The notes: generated by a model not told the origin, from the letters alone. Shown: positions 8,863-18,177, counted from the stretch's first letter. The stretch: DNA of 64,000 nucleotides from Thiomicrorhabdus cannonii (GCF_013391695.1 NZ_JACBGH010000008.1:1-64000), one strand, 5' to 3'. Translations and numbers: made by a program.

Positions 8863-9479
8863 CAGTCGACTTCCCGATAAAGCGGCCATTGGTTGACAAT
8901 TTCACAAAACAGGTCTGCGGTCTTTTCGGTGTCATACACCGCGGAGTGGGCCTGTGCATTGTCCCACGCCATACCGGCTTTTTCGGCGGCTTTGGCCAGC
9001 ACCGTTTGACCGTAGGCAAGTCCGGCAAGTGAGACTGTATCGAAGGTGCTGAATTCGTGAAACGGTGATTTCAGTTGGCAGCGTTCGGCGGCTTTTTTGA
9101 CAAAGCCCAGATCAAAGAAGGCATTATGACCGACCAAAATCGCACGCGTACAACCTGTCTCCTTGAGTTGTTGCTGAATGGGGGCAAACAGATACTGCAA
9201 CGCCAGCTTTTCGCTCACGGCCCCGCGAAAAGGATGATAAGGGTCATCTATACCGATGAATTTGAGAGCGGAGGGGTCAAGGTTGGCGCCTTCAAACGGC
9301 AGAATGTTTTTGGCGAAGGTCGCGTCGCGTAATAGATCGCCGTTATGGTCCATCTTGAGTGTGACCACGGCCATTTCGATGAGGGCATCGGTGTCGGCGT
9401 TGAAGCCCGCGGTTTCAACATCGACCACCACCGGCAGAAAGCCGCGAAAGCGCTCTTTAATATGGGTAATTCGTGACAT
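8862..9479 (-). CDS. rnt: Ribonuclease T
   Basis: A DEDD-family 3'-5' exoribonuclease that trims the 3' ends of tRNAs and other stable RNAs. Seen: [18 protein letters not shown] (first acidic pair D-x-E), [10 protein letters not shown] (second Asp), and the late His/Asp segment [15 protein letters not shown] (DEDDh). From the ATG at 9479 the protein is 205 residues; an in-frame ATG at 9506 adds nine poorly conserved residues and cannot be excluded, because neither start has a strong ribosome binding site. It is convergent with grxD. Confidence 0.92.
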   Translation of the reverse strand: MSRITHIKERFRGFLPVVVDVETAGFNADTDALIEMAVVTLKMDHNGDLLRDATFAKNILPFEGANLDPSALKFIGIDDPYHPFRGAVSEKLALQYLFAPIQQQLKETGCTRAILVGHNAFFDLGFVKKAAERCQLKSPFHEFSTFDTVSLAGLAYGQTVLAKAAEKAGMAWDNAQAHSAVYDTEKTADLFCEIVNQWPLYREVD

Positions 9480-9531
9480 GGGCTGCTTTAGCTGCTTTGG
9501 CAGCATTAAAGAGTGGAGTTAGAAAGCACCA

Positions 9532-10818
9532 TTATAAAGGCTTAATGAGTACTTTGGAGTTACGTTGATAATTATAGAGTTGCTGTTTCTTTTCAGGCAG
9601 TGCGTTCACCGCGCTCAAAGCAAAACCGTGTTCGATAAACCAGTGGTGCGTATGGGTCGTCAATAAGAATAACTTGTTGATGACGGTGTGTTTGGCTTTG
9701 GCCTCAATCGCGTTGAGCAGCTCTTCGCCGAGTTCCTGGCCCTGATATTGCGGATGCACCGCCAGACAGGCGAGCTCGCCAAAACCGTTTTCATGCTGAT
9801 AAAGTGCCGCGCAGCCGATAATGAGGTGATCGCGTTCGAGCACGATGAAGTTTTCGATTTCCAGTTCCAGCAACTCGCGCGAACGCTTGACCAACACGCC
9901 TTGCTGTTCAAGCGGGGCGATCAGGTCGAGTATGCCGCCGACATCCTCGATGCTAGCCTGGCGAACCTGGTGATAGCGGTCGCTGAATACCAGAGTGCCG
10001 ACGCCGTCGCGGGTAAAGAGTTCGAGCAGAATGGCGCTGGGATCCTGTTTATCCATTAAATGGATGCGGCGCACCTTTTCACTGGCTTTGCGAACCTGTT
10101 TCAGTAGGTGTTCCTGTTCGGCATTTTGCGGTGATTGCATCAGCTGATGGAGTTCCGGCACACTGAGTTGTTTCGGCAGGCCGGCCATCTCTTCCGGCGT
10201 GGTGAAAATCATCAGCTTGTCCGCCTGGAGGGCGGAAGCCACTTCGCAGGCCTGTTCCAGTGTATTGAGATTGAAAATCTCACCCGTCAGTGAATAGGCT
10301 AATGGGGTCAGCAGGGTGATCTGGCCGGCATTGAGGTTGGCGGAAATGGCCTGATGATTGATTTTTCTTAATTTGCCGGTATGTTGGTAGTCAACGCCGT
10401 CAATGACCCCTTTTGGCTGCGCGATGACCCAGTTGCCGGAGGTGATCGTCAGCGGGGTGGGTTGCATGCAGTTGGCCTGGCTGAAACTGGCTTCGACCTG
10501 ACTGCGCACGCTGCCGATGGTTTGCTGAAAAACCGGTAGCAGTTCGCTGCTGGTGATACGGAAATGGCGGTGGGTTTGCCAGTTTAAGCCGGCATCTTGC
10601 AGCGCATCGTTGATTTGCGGGGTGGCTCCCATCACCAACACTATTTTCAGGCCCAGATTGTGTAACAGTCCGACATCCTGTGCCAACTGTTTGCGGCTCT
10701 CCGCGGTGATGAGCAGTTCGCCAGGCAGGTAGATAACACAGGTTTTCTCGCGGTGTTGTTCTATGTAACGAGACGATTGTCTAAGACTATTGATGAATTC
10801 GAGTTCAGATTTCTGCAT
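9532..10818 (-). CDS. argA: Amino-acid N-acetyltransferase (N-acetylglutamate synthase)
   Basis: Acetylates glutamate with acetyl-CoA, the first step of arginine synthesis. It has the classical ArgA layout: an N-terminal amino-acid-kinase-like domain (about 1-285, LVMGATPQINDAL, ITSGNWVIAQPKGVIDGVDY) that senses arginine but does not phosphorylate, and a C-terminal GNAT domain (about 290-428, ELACLAVHPQYQGQELGEELL for acetyl-CoA binding, FLLTTHTHHWFIEHGF). Its 428 residues match the family. It is the first gene of the minus-strand block argA-rnt and stands divergent from ilvD. Confidence 0.93.
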   Translation of the reverse strand: MQKSELEFINSLRQSSRYIEQHREKTCVIYLPGELLITAESRKQLAQDVGLLHNLGLKIVLVMGATPQINDALQDAGLNWQTHRHFRITSSELLPVFQQTIGSVRSQVEASFSQANCMQPTPLTITSGNWVIAQPKGVIDGVDYQHTGKLRKINHQAISANLNAGQITLLTPLAYSLTGEIFNLNTLEQACEVASALQADKLMIFTTPEEMAGLPKQLSVPELHQLMQSPQNAEQEHLLKQVRKASEKVRRIHLMDKQDPSAILLELFTRDGVGTLVFSDRYHQVRQASIEDVGGILDLIAPLEQQGVLVKRSRELLELEIENFIVLERDHLIIGCAALYQHENGFGELACLAVHPQYQGQELGEELLNAIEAKAKHTVINKLFLLTTHTHHWFIEHGFALSAVNALPEKKQQLYNYQRNSKVLIKPL

Positions 10819-10984
10819 GGCCTGTCACGTGTCAGTAATGGCGGATTGATGAAAAAACCGCGCCGATTGAGTCATATCCTAGGTATCTTAAAGTCAGATA
10901 TGCGAAAATAATGCCAAATAGTTTTAAGAGTATAACAGCCCCGCAGTGATTGTGAAATCATTGCTCAGCTTTAAGGAGTTTGAA

Positions 10985-12844
10985 ATGCCGCAATACCGTT
11001 CAAGAACCAGTACCCACGGCCGTAACATGGCCGGTGCCCGTGCTCTGTGGCGTGCCACAGGAATGGAAACTCAGGATTTTGGCAAGCCGATTATTGCTAT
11101 TGCCAACTCATTCACACAATTCGTACCGGGGCATGTGCACCTCAAGGACATGGGGCAGTTGGTCGCACGCGTGATCGAACAGCACGGTGGTGTCGCCAAA
11201 GAGTTCAATACCATTGCCGTGGATGACGGTATCGCGATGGGACATGATGGTATGTTGTACTCGTTGCCATCACGCGACCTGATTGCGGATTCGGTGGAGT
11301 ATATGTGTAACGCGCACTGTGCAGATGCGCTGGTGTGTATCTCCAACTGCGACAAGATTACGCCGGGCATGATGATGGCGGCGATGCGTCTGAATATTCC
11401 GACCATCTTTGTCACCGGCGGTCCGATGGAATCGGGCAAGACCGTGTTGGGTGGCGAAGGTATCAAGCTGGATCTGGTGGATGCGATGGTCATGGCCGCC
11501 GACAGCCACTGTTCGGACAGTGATGTCGAAGAGGTCGAACGCTCGGCCTGCCCAACTTGCGGTTCTTGCTCGGGGATGTTTACCGCCAACTCGATGAACT
11601 GTCTGGCGGAAGCCTTGGGTATTGCCTTGCCAGGTAACGGTACGACGCTGGCCACGCACGCCGATCGCAAGCATTTGTTTGAGGAAGCCGGACGCCGTAT
11701 TGTTGAAATCACCAAGCAATATTATGAGCAGGATGACGATTCCGTTCTGCCACGTTCGATTGCTACGCTTGAAGCCTTTGAAAACGCAATGTCTTTGGAT
11801 GTGGCCATGGGCGGTTCGACCAATACCATTTTGCATCTGTTGGCGATTGCACGTGAAGCGGAAGTGAACTTTACGATGGCGGATATCGATCATATCTCTC
11901 GCCGCGTTCCCTGTTTGTCAAAAGTGGCACCGAACTCCAAGATTTATCATATGGAAGACGTGCATCGCGCCGGCGGCATTATGCGCATTCTGGGTGAGCT
12001 AGAGCGCGGTGATCTGCTGCATACCGATGTGGGTACGGTGCATGCCTCGACTATGGGGGCGGCACTGGAGTTGTGGGATATCCGCAGAACCGATAATCCG
12101 GCCGTGGAAAAATTCTTTAAGGCGGCTCCGGGTAATGTTCGTACCACAGTAGCCTTCAGCCAGGACAAGCGCTGGAAGGAGCTTGACAAGGATGAGGTAA
12201 ACGGTTGTATTCGCAGCGTTGAGCACGCCTATACCAAAGACGGCGGTTTGGCGGTATTGTACGGCAATATCGCTCAGGATGGCTGTGTCGTTAAAACGGC
12301 GGGTGTAGACGAGGAAATCTTCAAATTTACCGGTAAGGCGCGTATTTACGAAAGCCAGGATGCAGCGGTTGCGGGCATTCTGGGGGATGAAGTCCAGGCC
12401 GGTGAAGTCGTTATTATTCGTTATGAAGGACCGAAGGGTGGCCCGGGGATGCAGGAAATGCTTTATCCGACGAGCTATCTAAAGTCGAAAGGCTTGGGCA
12501 AGGAATGTGCATTGTTAACCGATGGGCGCTTCTCTGGCGGGACTTCAGGACTGTCGATCGGTCACGTGTCACCTGAGGCGGCCGAAGGTGGCAATATTGG
12601 TTTGGTGGAAAATGGCGATATCATTGAGATCGATATTCCGAATCGTACAATTAATGTAAGATTGAGCGATGAAGAGTTGGCTGAGCGCCGGTTGGCAATG
12701 AAGGCGAAAGGGCGCGATGCCTGGAAGCCGAGTGCGCCAAGAACACGTAAGGTTTCTGCCGCTTTGAGAGCCTATGCGGCCATGGCGACTAGCGCTGCGT
12801 TTGGCGCTGTGCGTGATGTAGATCAAATTGAACGCAATAAATAA
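10985..12844 (+). CDS. ilvD: Dihydroxy-acid dehydratase
   Basis: An Fe-S dehydratase that makes the 2-keto acids for valine and isoleucine. Seen: the [20 protein letters not shown] start, [15 protein letters not shown] and [20 protein letters not shown], which hold the cluster cysteines, and [18 protein letters not shown] near the end. The ATG at 10985 has TTTAAGGAG 7 bases upstream and gives 619 residues; the frame is open to 10946 but without support. The other ilv genes lie 34 kb away. The TerB-like gene follows after 12 bases and is probably co-transcribed. Confidence 0.96.
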   Translation: MPQYRSRTSTHGRNMAGARALWRATGMETQDFGKPIIAIANSFTQFVPGHVHLKDMGQLVARVIEQHGGVAKEFNTIAVDDGIAMGHDGMLYSLPSRDLIADSVEYMCNAHCADALVCISNCDKITPGMMMAAMRLNIPTIFVTGGPMESGKTVLGGEGIKLDLVDAMVMAADSHCSDSDVEEVERSACPTCGSCSGMFTANSMNCLAEALGIALPGNGTTLATHADRKHLFEEAGRRIVEITKQYYEQDDDSVLPRSIATLEAFENAMSLDVAMGGSTNTILHLLAIAREAEVNFTMADIDHISRRVPCLSKVAPNSKIYHMEDVHRAGGIMRILGELERGDLLHTDVGTVHASTMGAALELWDIRRTDNPAVEKFFKAAPGNVRTTVAFSQDKRWKELDKDEVNGCIRSVEHAYTKDGGLAVLYGNIAQDGCVVKTAGVDEEIFKFTGKARIYESQDAAVAGILGDEVQAGEVVIIRYEGPKGGPGMQEMLYPTSYLKSKGLGKECALLTDGRFSGGTSGLSIGHVSPEAAEGGNIGLVENGDIIEIDIPNRTINVRLSDEELAERRLAMKAKGRDAWKPSAPRTRKVSAALRAYAAMATSAAFGAVRDVDQIERNK

Positions 12845-12856
12845 GTGGAGTAGGGA

Positions 12857-13255
12857 ATGTTTGCAGATCGCTTAACCCAAGAACAGCGTCAGGTTGTGTT
12901 TGACTTGGCGGCCTATATTGCGGCAGCCGACAATGATGTATCCGAGGAAGAAGTTCAGTATCTGAAAGACTTTAGCGATGCCTATGGTATTCAATATGAT
13001 CTTAATAAGGCTAATATTAATATTAGCGAGTCGATTCAGAAGTTGGATAGCAAGCAGTCCAGAGTGATTACCTTGCAGGAGATTATTAAAATCTCCTATA
13101 AAGATGGTCACTTTGGTAAAGAAGAGCAGGACAAGGTATTTATGATCGCCCAAAAGATGGGATTGAATGATCCTGAGCTGCTCATGCGCATTGAAAATTG
13201 GGTTCGTCAGGGATTCGATTGGATTTACGAAGGCGAAGAGATGCTGAAGTACTGA
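12857..13255 (+). CDS. TerB-like helical protein
   Basis: A 132-residue soluble, acidic, all-helical protein. Residues 1-60 (LAAYIAAADNDVSEEEVQYLKDF) and 70-110 (ISYKDGHFGKEEQDKVFMIAQKMGL) form the acidic repeat of TerB/DjlA-like domains, which bind metal ions or serve as interaction modules; it lacks signal peptide and membrane helices. Its function is unknown. It is tightly spaced behind ilvD, with GGAGTAGGG before its ATG, and is followed by a terminator at 13281-13301. Confidence 0.65.
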   Translation: MFADRLTQEQRQVVFDLAAYIAAADNDVSEEEVQYLKDFSDAYGIQYDLNKANINISESIQKLDSKQSRVITLQEIIKISYKDGHFGKEEQDKVFMIAQKMGLNDPELLMRIENWVRQGFDWIYEGEEMLKY

Positions 13256-13280
13256 AGCCTTCACAAGTTCTTGTTATAAG

Positions 13281-13301
13281 CCGGCATTAGCCGGTTTTTT
13301 T
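13281..13301 (+). terminator. Intrinsic terminator after the TerB-like gene
   Basis: A short GC stem CCGGC-ATTA-GCCGG followed by seven T. The stem is weak but the U-tract is clean. Confidence 0.65.
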
Positions 13302-13376
13302 ATAGCTAGAATCTGTGTAGCGCGCCGTTGGTTATGGCCGGATTTAAAGATACAGGCAGGTAGAAAGTTCAGACAA

Positions 13377-13402
13377 TAAAAAACCCAGCAGAGTGCTGGG
13401 TT
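13377..13402 (-). terminator. Intrinsic terminator of the sox operon
   Basis: On the minus strand a 9-bp stem AACCCAGCA / TGCTGGGTT is followed by a T-run, just after soxA. Confidence 0.85.
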
Positions 13403-13423
13403 CTTAAGGCGAAGCCGTGAGGA

Positions 13424-14254
13424 TTACTCGCGGTAGCCTGGACCATTGATTTCTAAACCATTAGAAATGTAAGCTTCAAAGAACTCTAGGTTTTTAAACT
13501 CTTCGCTCTGAGCTTTGAATGGTGTAGCACGCATGTTTTTCATACATCCCACGTAACGGTTGTGAAGCGTGCTCAGGAACTGGTTGCCCGCACGGTATAC
13601 CGGGAAGTGAGTAGTGTGACCTACGCTCGGAGACAAGATGTTCGAACGAGCCAAACGCCCTGAGTTGTAAGTGTGACACTTAGCACAAGACAGGTTTAGC
13701 TGACCACGAGGCGTCAAATAGATTTCACGGCCTTTGTTATAGGCTGCTTTTGCGCCTTCGCTGTCAATCTTGACGTTAATCTGTTGACCGCGTGCTTGAT
13801 AAGCTAGATAACCGCTTACGTTGGCAAGATCACCTTTTTCCCACTTGTACTCTTTCAGACCATTGTCGGTACGGCACTTGTTGATAGCACCTTCAAGAGT
13901 CACAACTGTATTGGCAGCGTTGTCAAAGTAGGGGTATTTTGCACGGATTTGTGTAACGTCGGAGCCGAAGCATTTTTCGTAAACAGCTTTATCTTTGTTC
14001 CAAGCTGCTTCACCTGCATCGACTGCATCAGTGTATGGAGGGAATTCTTCGATGGCTTCCCATTGAGCCTTTTTGTCTGCTGAATAAATGTACGCGCCAT
14101 CTTTGTAGTCAGCAACATCAACTTTTGGCAATTTAGCCTTGAAATAGTCGACTTGCTGTGCGCGGTCTGTTTCAGGGTCTACGTTAGCTGCCATAGTAGT
14201 TGTGGCAGTAACCGATACACCCAATGATAAGGCGATTAGTAACGCTTTTTTCAT
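13424..14254 (-). CDS. soxA: SoxA, c-type cytochrome subunit of SoxAX
   Basis: SoxAX joins thiosulfate to the cysteine of SoxY in the periplasm and passes two electrons to cytochrome c. Seen: a signal peptide (MKKALLIALSLGVSVTATTTMAA), one heme site CAKCH at about residue 190, and GCMKNMRATPF holding the cysteine that ligates the heme and is the catalytic site. There is no second CxxCH, so this is the single-heme form; the N-terminal half has two cysteines likely in a disulfide. The ATG at 14254 has GGAGG 8 bases upstream. It is last in soxX-soxY-soxZ-soxA and is followed by a terminator. Confidence 0.93.
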   Translation of the reverse strand: MKKALLIALSLGVSVTATTTMAANVDPETDRAQQVDYFKAKLPKVDVADYKDGAYIYSADKKAQWEAIEEFPPYTDAVDAGEAAWNKDKAVYEKCFGSDVTQIRAKYPYFDNAANTVVTLEGAINKCRTDNGLKEYKWEKGDLANVSGYLAYQARGQQINVKIDSEGAKAAYNKGREIYLTPRGQLNLSCAKCHTYNSGRLARSNILSPSVGHTTHFPVYRAGNQFLSTLHNRYVGCMKNMRATPFKAQSEEFKNLEFFEAYISNGLEINGPGYRE

Positions 14255-14313
14255 TCCAATCCTCCGTCCGAGAGCTCTGTTTATTTCTTTTATTATTTTA
14301 TTTGGCAAGCTGT

Positions 14314-14339
14314 GTATGCCTGCTAGTTAGCAGGCATAC
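14314..14339 (-). other. Perfect stem-loop between soxZ and soxA
   Basis: GTATGCCTGCTA (14314-14325) and TAGCAGGCATAC (14328-14339) are exact reverse complements, separated by 2 bases. No U-tract follows, so it is more likely an mRNA processing or stability hairpin than a terminator. It lies in the 96-bp soxZ-soxA gap. Confidence 0.7.
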
Positions 14340-14350
14340 CACTTAGTAAA

Positions 14351-14659
14351 TTACACTTTCAGTGTTTCTTCACCAGTGTCACCAGTGTTGTCAGTCAAAG
14401 AGATTTTAACTTCGTCACCGCTGTTAGCGTTTAGCATGATTGCCATGTATGGGTTAGCAGAAACTGCACCAGACCAGTCAGAGTTAACTGCTTCTACACC
14501 GTTAACAGTTACTTTAACGTTGTTGATGAACTTAGCTGGGTATGGTTTACCAGTTTTTTTGTTCATACGCACGCCAGATTCCATCTCGTGCTTGATTAGC
14601 GCTTTAACTTCTGCAACGCCACCTTTTGCTTTACCACGCATTCTGATATTGATAGCCAT
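14351..14659 (-). CDS. soxZ: SoxZ, sulfur carrier partner
   Basis: Forms the SoxYZ heterodimer that carries the sulfur substrate through the Sox cycle. The 102-residue protein has the family's start MAINIRMRGKAKGGVAEVKALIKHEME split around RGKAKGG, and the late PYMAIMLNANSGDEVKISL beta segments. It has no signal peptide, as expected, since SoxZ is exported with SoxY. The codons are strongly biased toward A/T-ending forms compared with nearby genes, consistent with high expression. Confidence 0.95.
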   Translation of the reverse strand: MAINIRMRGKAKGGVAEVKALIKHEMESGVRMNKKTGKPYPAKFINNVKVTVNGVEAVNSDWSGAVSANPYMAIMLNANSGDEVKISLTDNTGDTGEETLKV

Positions 14660-14722
14660 GTTTTATCCTTTTACTAATTCTTCAGTGTCTATATAAACTT
14701 AGTGATAGTTTACGAGTGGGGA

Positions 14723-15190
14723 TTAACCGCCACAACCACCGATAGTTACTTTAACTTCTTGTTCTGCTTTGAATAGTTTTCCGCCAGCTTTAACGATAGC
14801 GATAACATTCATAGTCTCACCCATTTTGATACGAGTAGAAACATAACCTTGAGCAGCAGCGCCGAAGTTGTAAGTACAAACTAGAGGCATTGGGTTTTTG
14901 CTAGCCATGATAGCGATAGATTCAACACCGCTCATTGAAGTAGCGTCAACAGTAACAGGAGTTACAGCACCGTTTTCAGCGATAGCTGGCGCTTTCAGTT
15001 TGATGTCGCCAGAAGCAGCGGCAGCAGCTGAACCGTATACGCTGTTTAGCGCGTCATCAGTTGTTTTAGCTGCGAATGCTTTAGCATTCCAGTCAGCCAG
15101 AACAGTGCTTGGTGTTAGTAGACCAGCATTAACTGCTACAGCAGCTGCGCCAGTTGCAAGGGTACCTTTAAGGAAAGATCTACGTTTCAT
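14723..15190 (-). CDS. soxY: SoxY, thiosulfate-binding sulfur carrier
   Basis: Carries the growing sulfur intermediate on the cysteine of its C-terminal swinging arm. Seen: a Tat-type signal (MKRRSFLKGTLATGAAAV), the mature immunoglobulin-like domain, and the diagnostic C-terminal GGCGG, intact at the last five residues. It is paired with soxZ 63 bp downstream. SoxY alone has the export signal and should take SoxZ with it. Confidence 0.96.
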   Translation of the reverse strand: MKRRSFLKGTLATGAAAVAVNAGLLTPSTVLADWNAKAFAAKTTDDALNSVYGSAAAAASGDIKLKAPAIAENGAVTPVTVDATSMSGVESIAIMASKNPMPLVCTYNFGAAAQGYVSTRIKMGETMNVIAIVKAGGKLFKAEQEVKVTIGGCGG

Positions 15191-15230
15191 AAGGTTTTAA
15201 ACTCCCGGTTAAGGTTTTGATCAATAAAAA

Positions 15231-15611
15231 TTACAGAGTGTAGATGTAATCAACAATTTTGCTGATCTCATCATCCGTAAGGATTCCATGTTGTCCAAAT
15301 GGAGGCATCATGCTGTTTGGTACAGTCTGAGTTTCAGGTGTGCCCCAAACTTTGTTGAATAGCTTTTGCTTGTCAGGGTAGCGAAGCTTCATTGCAATCA
15401 ATGCAGGTCCGATATTCCCTGGCATAGCCCCGTCACCCGTCATGTGGCAAGCCAAGCAATTGCCTTTTGAACGGTCAAAAGCCAATTTCTTGCCTTGTTC
15501 AACGGGTGTCAAAGTTTTTGCGGCATCTGCAGCGTTTGCAGCTACAGGCGTCATTACAACAGATGTAAGTGCTAAAGCAGTCAACAACTTCTTCATGCTA
15601 GAATTCAACAT
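15231..15611 (-). CDS. soxX: SoxX, monoheme cytochrome c of SoxAX
   Basis: The small heme partner of SoxA. Seen: a signal peptide (KKLLTALALTSVVMTPVAANA), one heme site CLACH, and the Met-ligand region NSMMPPFG. The ATG at 15611 is chosen because TAGGAGGAG stands 6-8 bases upstream; an internal ATG at 15596 lacks such a site. It is the first gene of the operon, after a 190-bp A/T-rich region (15612-15801) that must hold the sox promoter. soxB and soxCD are not in the window. Confidence 0.93.
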   Translation of the reverse strand: MLNSSMKKLLTALALTSVVMTPVAANAADAAKTLTPVEQGKKLAFDRSKGNCLACHMTGDGAMPGNIGPALIAMKLRYPDKQKLFNKVWGTPETQTVPNSMMPPFGQHGILTDDEISKIVDYIYTL

Positions 15612-15801
15612 TCTTCTCCTCCTAAAGAGTTTTATTACGTTCCCGTTTATATAGTTTGGTATTCGGGTTTCTTATAGTTTTTGAACAAAATTTGCTCTTG
15701 GAGACTTAGCTTACCCAGTAAAAATCGAAACGCAAGTTTTTTGCTCGAAATTCCCATAGTATTATTTAATAAAAACTTAATAAATTCTTATGGCGCGTTT
15801 C

Positions 15802-17259
15802 TCAGTTTTCTTCTTTATGCTTCTCTTTCAACAGGTTGGCGTTATTTAGTTTAAACGCGGCTATTTTCTGTTTGAGTTTTTCGTCTGTTGGCGGCATTTC
15901 GTTTTCCGCGTTTTTGAGATAAATCTGCGTACGCTTGAGGTTGCCGATATTGAAGTAGGCTTGTGCTTCGGCAAGGTAGGCGTGCGCTGTCTTATGGTGA
16001 TTTTGATAGAGCATGGCTAATAATTTGTATGGGTCGTATTGGTATTTGAGAGTGGGTATTCTGGACTCCAGTACGCTGATGGCCTTGTCGGTGTCGCCTG
16101 TCTTTTCCAGCAGTTTTGCATACTCCATGATTACCGCGCTGTCTTGTGGAAACAGTTCGAGTGTCAATTCGGCTTGCTTTTGGGGGTTGAATTCCGGCTG
16201 GTTGGTTTGCAGGTTGGCTAATGCTAACAATCGGGTTTGGAATAGACGCTGCGTCGGGTTGTTTTTGATGGCTTGTTGTAAGCAATCAAAGATTGGCGCT
16301 GAGTTATCTGCCGTAATGTTCAGAGTGTCTGTCCGTTGTAAACTCTTCCAGTAGCACGTCTGCGTTTCGCTTAGTGTTGCCGGCAGGGTGGGATCCTCGT
16401 GCTTGCTGATGGCTTTAAGCTTCAGTTTAATCAGGTTGAGGCTTTCTTCATCGGCCTTGAATATCAGAGGCGGGAAACTATAGGCCCTGTTTTTAGCCTC
16501 TGCTAAACGGTGCTCTGTGACGGGATGGGTTAAGAGGATTTCAAGCGGTTTGAATTCATTGTTGCGGTACTCCTGCGCCAAACGCCCAAAAAAGTCGCCC
16601 ATTGCAAACGGGTTGTAACCGCTCTTGTAGAGGTAGGCGATGCCGGTAAAATCGGCTTCTGATTCGTGGGCGCGTGAGAATTTCAGTTGTTGTTGCATGG
16701 AAGCCCCCATGCTTCCCATGAGTACCGCCATGCCGGCTTCGGCGTTCTGTGATCCGACCAGTATCGCGGCAATAAATGAGGCAAGGCTCGCCAGGTTGCT
16801 GCCGGATTGCGCTTCATAGCGTCGTGATAGATGATTCTGGGTCACGTGGGCGATTTCGTGGGCGATGACCGAGGCCAGTTCGTCTTCGCTGCGTACGGCT
16901 CGGATGAGTCCGGTATGGATGCCTATCACGCCGTCGGGTCCTGCGAAGGCGTTGATCGACGGCTCGTCGATGACGTAAAACGCGAAGTGTCGATTTTCCC
17001 CTGTGTGTTGGACGATTTTGTGCCCTATTCGACGAATGTAATTGTTAATGTCGGCATCCGAGACGATTTGATATTCTTCATGCAGTGCTGCCGTGAAGGC
17101 GCGTCCAAGTTCGGCCTCTTTTTCGGGGGTATATTCGACTAAGTCGCTGGAGCCAAGATTTGGCAGCGTTTCCGCTTTTACGGGGGGCGTGCATAACAGG
17201 CAGGCTAACATCAGACCTGTGGTCAACCAAAAAGGGTAGGTGAGTGTCGAGAAGTTCAT
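15802..17259 (-). CDS. bepA: BepA-type periplasmic M48 metalloprotease with TPR tail
   Basis: A zinc protease of outer-membrane protein assembly quality control. Seen: signal peptide to about residue 29 (cut after VKA), the zinc motif HEIAHVTQNH at about 140 and the third ligand in SRAHESEADFTG, then tetratricopeptide-like helices from about residue 330 to the end. Its 485 residues match BepA/YfgC. It lies upstream of the sox operon on the same strand but is separated by a promoter-sized gap, and is probably an independent unit. Its 5' region contains repeat copy 5. Confidence 0.85.
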   Translation of the reverse strand: MNFSTLTYPFWLTTGLMLACLLCTPPVKAETLPNLGSSDLVEYTPEKEAELGRAFTAALHEEYQIVSDADINNYIRRIGHKIVQHTGENRHFAFYVIDEPSINAFAGPDGVIGIHTGLIRAVRSEDELASVIAHEIAHVTQNHLSRRYEAQSGSNLASLASFIAAILVGSQNAEAGMAVLMGSMGASMQQQLKFSRAHESEADFTGIAYLYKSGYNPFAMGDFFGRLAQEYRNNEFKPLEILLTHPVTEHRLAEAKNRAYSFPPLIFKADEESLNLIKLKLKAISKHEDPTLPATLSETQTCYWKSLQRTDTLNITADNSAPIFDCLQQAIKNNPTQRLFQTRLLALANLQTNQPEFNPQKQAELTLELFPQDSAVIMEYAKLLEKTGDTDKAISVLESRIPTLKYQYDPYKLLAMLYQNHHKTAHAYLAEAQAYFNIGNLKRTQIYLKNAENEMPPTDEKLKQKIAAFKLNNANLLKEKHKEEN

Positions 17260-17290
17260 CAGGTGTCTGTCGTTTGATTGAGGGAAAAAT

Positions 17291-17310
17291 AAACTCAGCA
17301 GGCCGGGTAG
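17291..17310 (+). repeat. Dispersed 20-bp repeat, copy 5
   Basis: AAACTCAGCAGGCCGGGTAG, the G variant at the AACAGG/AGCAGG position. It lies between the divergent starts of bepA and tusA, 31 bp before bepA. Confidence 0.88.
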
Positions 17311-17423
17311 CGCGGGCTTGGGCGATATTTCTGTTTATTATAGGGTTAAAGTGCAATCTATGGGTTATGTGATAATATAAATCCAGACTTTAGTCACTTT
17401 CATTTTTATTGGATGGAATCAAG

Positions 17424-17639
17424 ATGGAATGCTTGGATTTAACCGGATTGGCCTGTCCAATGCCGCTGATTAAATTAAAAAAATATTTGGCTGAAACAGC
17501 CGGTCAGAGCCGGCCTTTTCTCGTGTCGGTTTCTGATAGAGGGGCGTTGAAGGATATTCCCGCTTTTTGCCTTCAAAAAGGGCTGGCATGTCAGCTTGTC
17601 AGCGATAATGTCCCCATTCAATTCCAAATTCATGGATGA
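17424..17639 (+). CDS. tusA: TusA-family sulfur carrier
   Basis: A 71-residue cytoplasmic protein that accepts persulfide sulfur on a conserved cysteine. Seen: LDLTGLACPMPLIKLKKYL with the CPxP motif at about residue 11, and the small alpha/beta fold. The ATG at 17424 is preceded by ATGGAATCAAG; an upstream TTG would add five residues. The next gene, dsrE-like, begins 4 bases after the stop, and such tusA-dsrE2 pairs move sulfur between oxidation and assimilation. Confidence 0.9.
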   Translation: MECLDLTGLACPMPLIKLKKYLAETAGQSRPFLVSVSDRGALKDIPAFCLQKGLACQLVSDNVPIQFQIHG

Positions 17640-17643
17640 TTTT

Positions 17644-18177
17644 ATGCATACACAGCCCCATTCCGATAGTTTGCCCGCACAGTTCAGCATCATCCACTCC
17701 AAAGGTACCTTGGATTGGGCCTATGCCACGTTTATTCTGGCAAGCAGTGCGGCAGTGATGGACAAAAGGGTTGAGCTGTTTTTCAGTTTTTATGGTCTGC
17801 AGTGTTTGTTAAAGGATACGCGCGGCTTAAAAGTGTCCCCTCTGGGGCGCCCCGACATGATTATCCGCAGTCCGCACGGTCCGGACTGGTTTAAGCGCAT
17901 TGATTGGAATCGGGCGTTGCCGGGCATGGTGTGGACCTTGCCGGGGATGGCGACACTGGTAACGCATGGCTTTAAAAAGCAGATGGCCAGGCAGGGGCAG
18001 ATGCCGATAGCCGAATTGCGCGCACTTTGCCTTGAATTGGGGGTCAAGATGACGGCATGTCAAATGACCGTCGACCTGTTCGGTTTTGAAGCGGATGATT
18101 TTATCGACGGCATCGAATTTGCCGGAGCGCCCACCTATTTTGTGCATACGCCTGAAAATCAGAGCCTGTTTATTTAA
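17644..18177 (+). CDS. dsrE2: DsrE2-like sulfur-relay protein
   Basis: A 177-residue protein of the DsrE/DsrF superfamily (DsrE2 type). Seen: SIIHSKGTLDWAYATFILAS at the start of the fold, a central hydrophobic stretch LPGMVWTLPGMATLV, and TACQMTVDLFGFEADDF, which holds the cysteine that carries sulfur in this family. It is directly behind tusA, the typical partner that passes sulfur to or from it. The ATG at 17644 or one at 17632 could be the start; the shorter is given. No sHdr or Dsr genes are nearby, so the acceptor is unknown. Confidence 0.82.
   Translation: MHTQPHSDSLPAQFSIIHSKGTLDWAYATFILASSAAVMDKRVELFFSFYGLQCLLKDTRGLKVSPLGRPDMIIRSPHGPDWFKRIDWNRALPGMVWTLPGMATLVTHGFKKQMARQGQMPIAELRALCLELGVKMTACQMTVDLFGFEADDFIDGIEFAGAPTYFVHTPENQSLFI

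Noticed and set aside
13424-15611. Different codon use of soxXYZ from neighbours as a sign of horizontal transfer
   Set aside because: The bias matches that of ilvC and small cytochromes in the window, so high expression explains it better.
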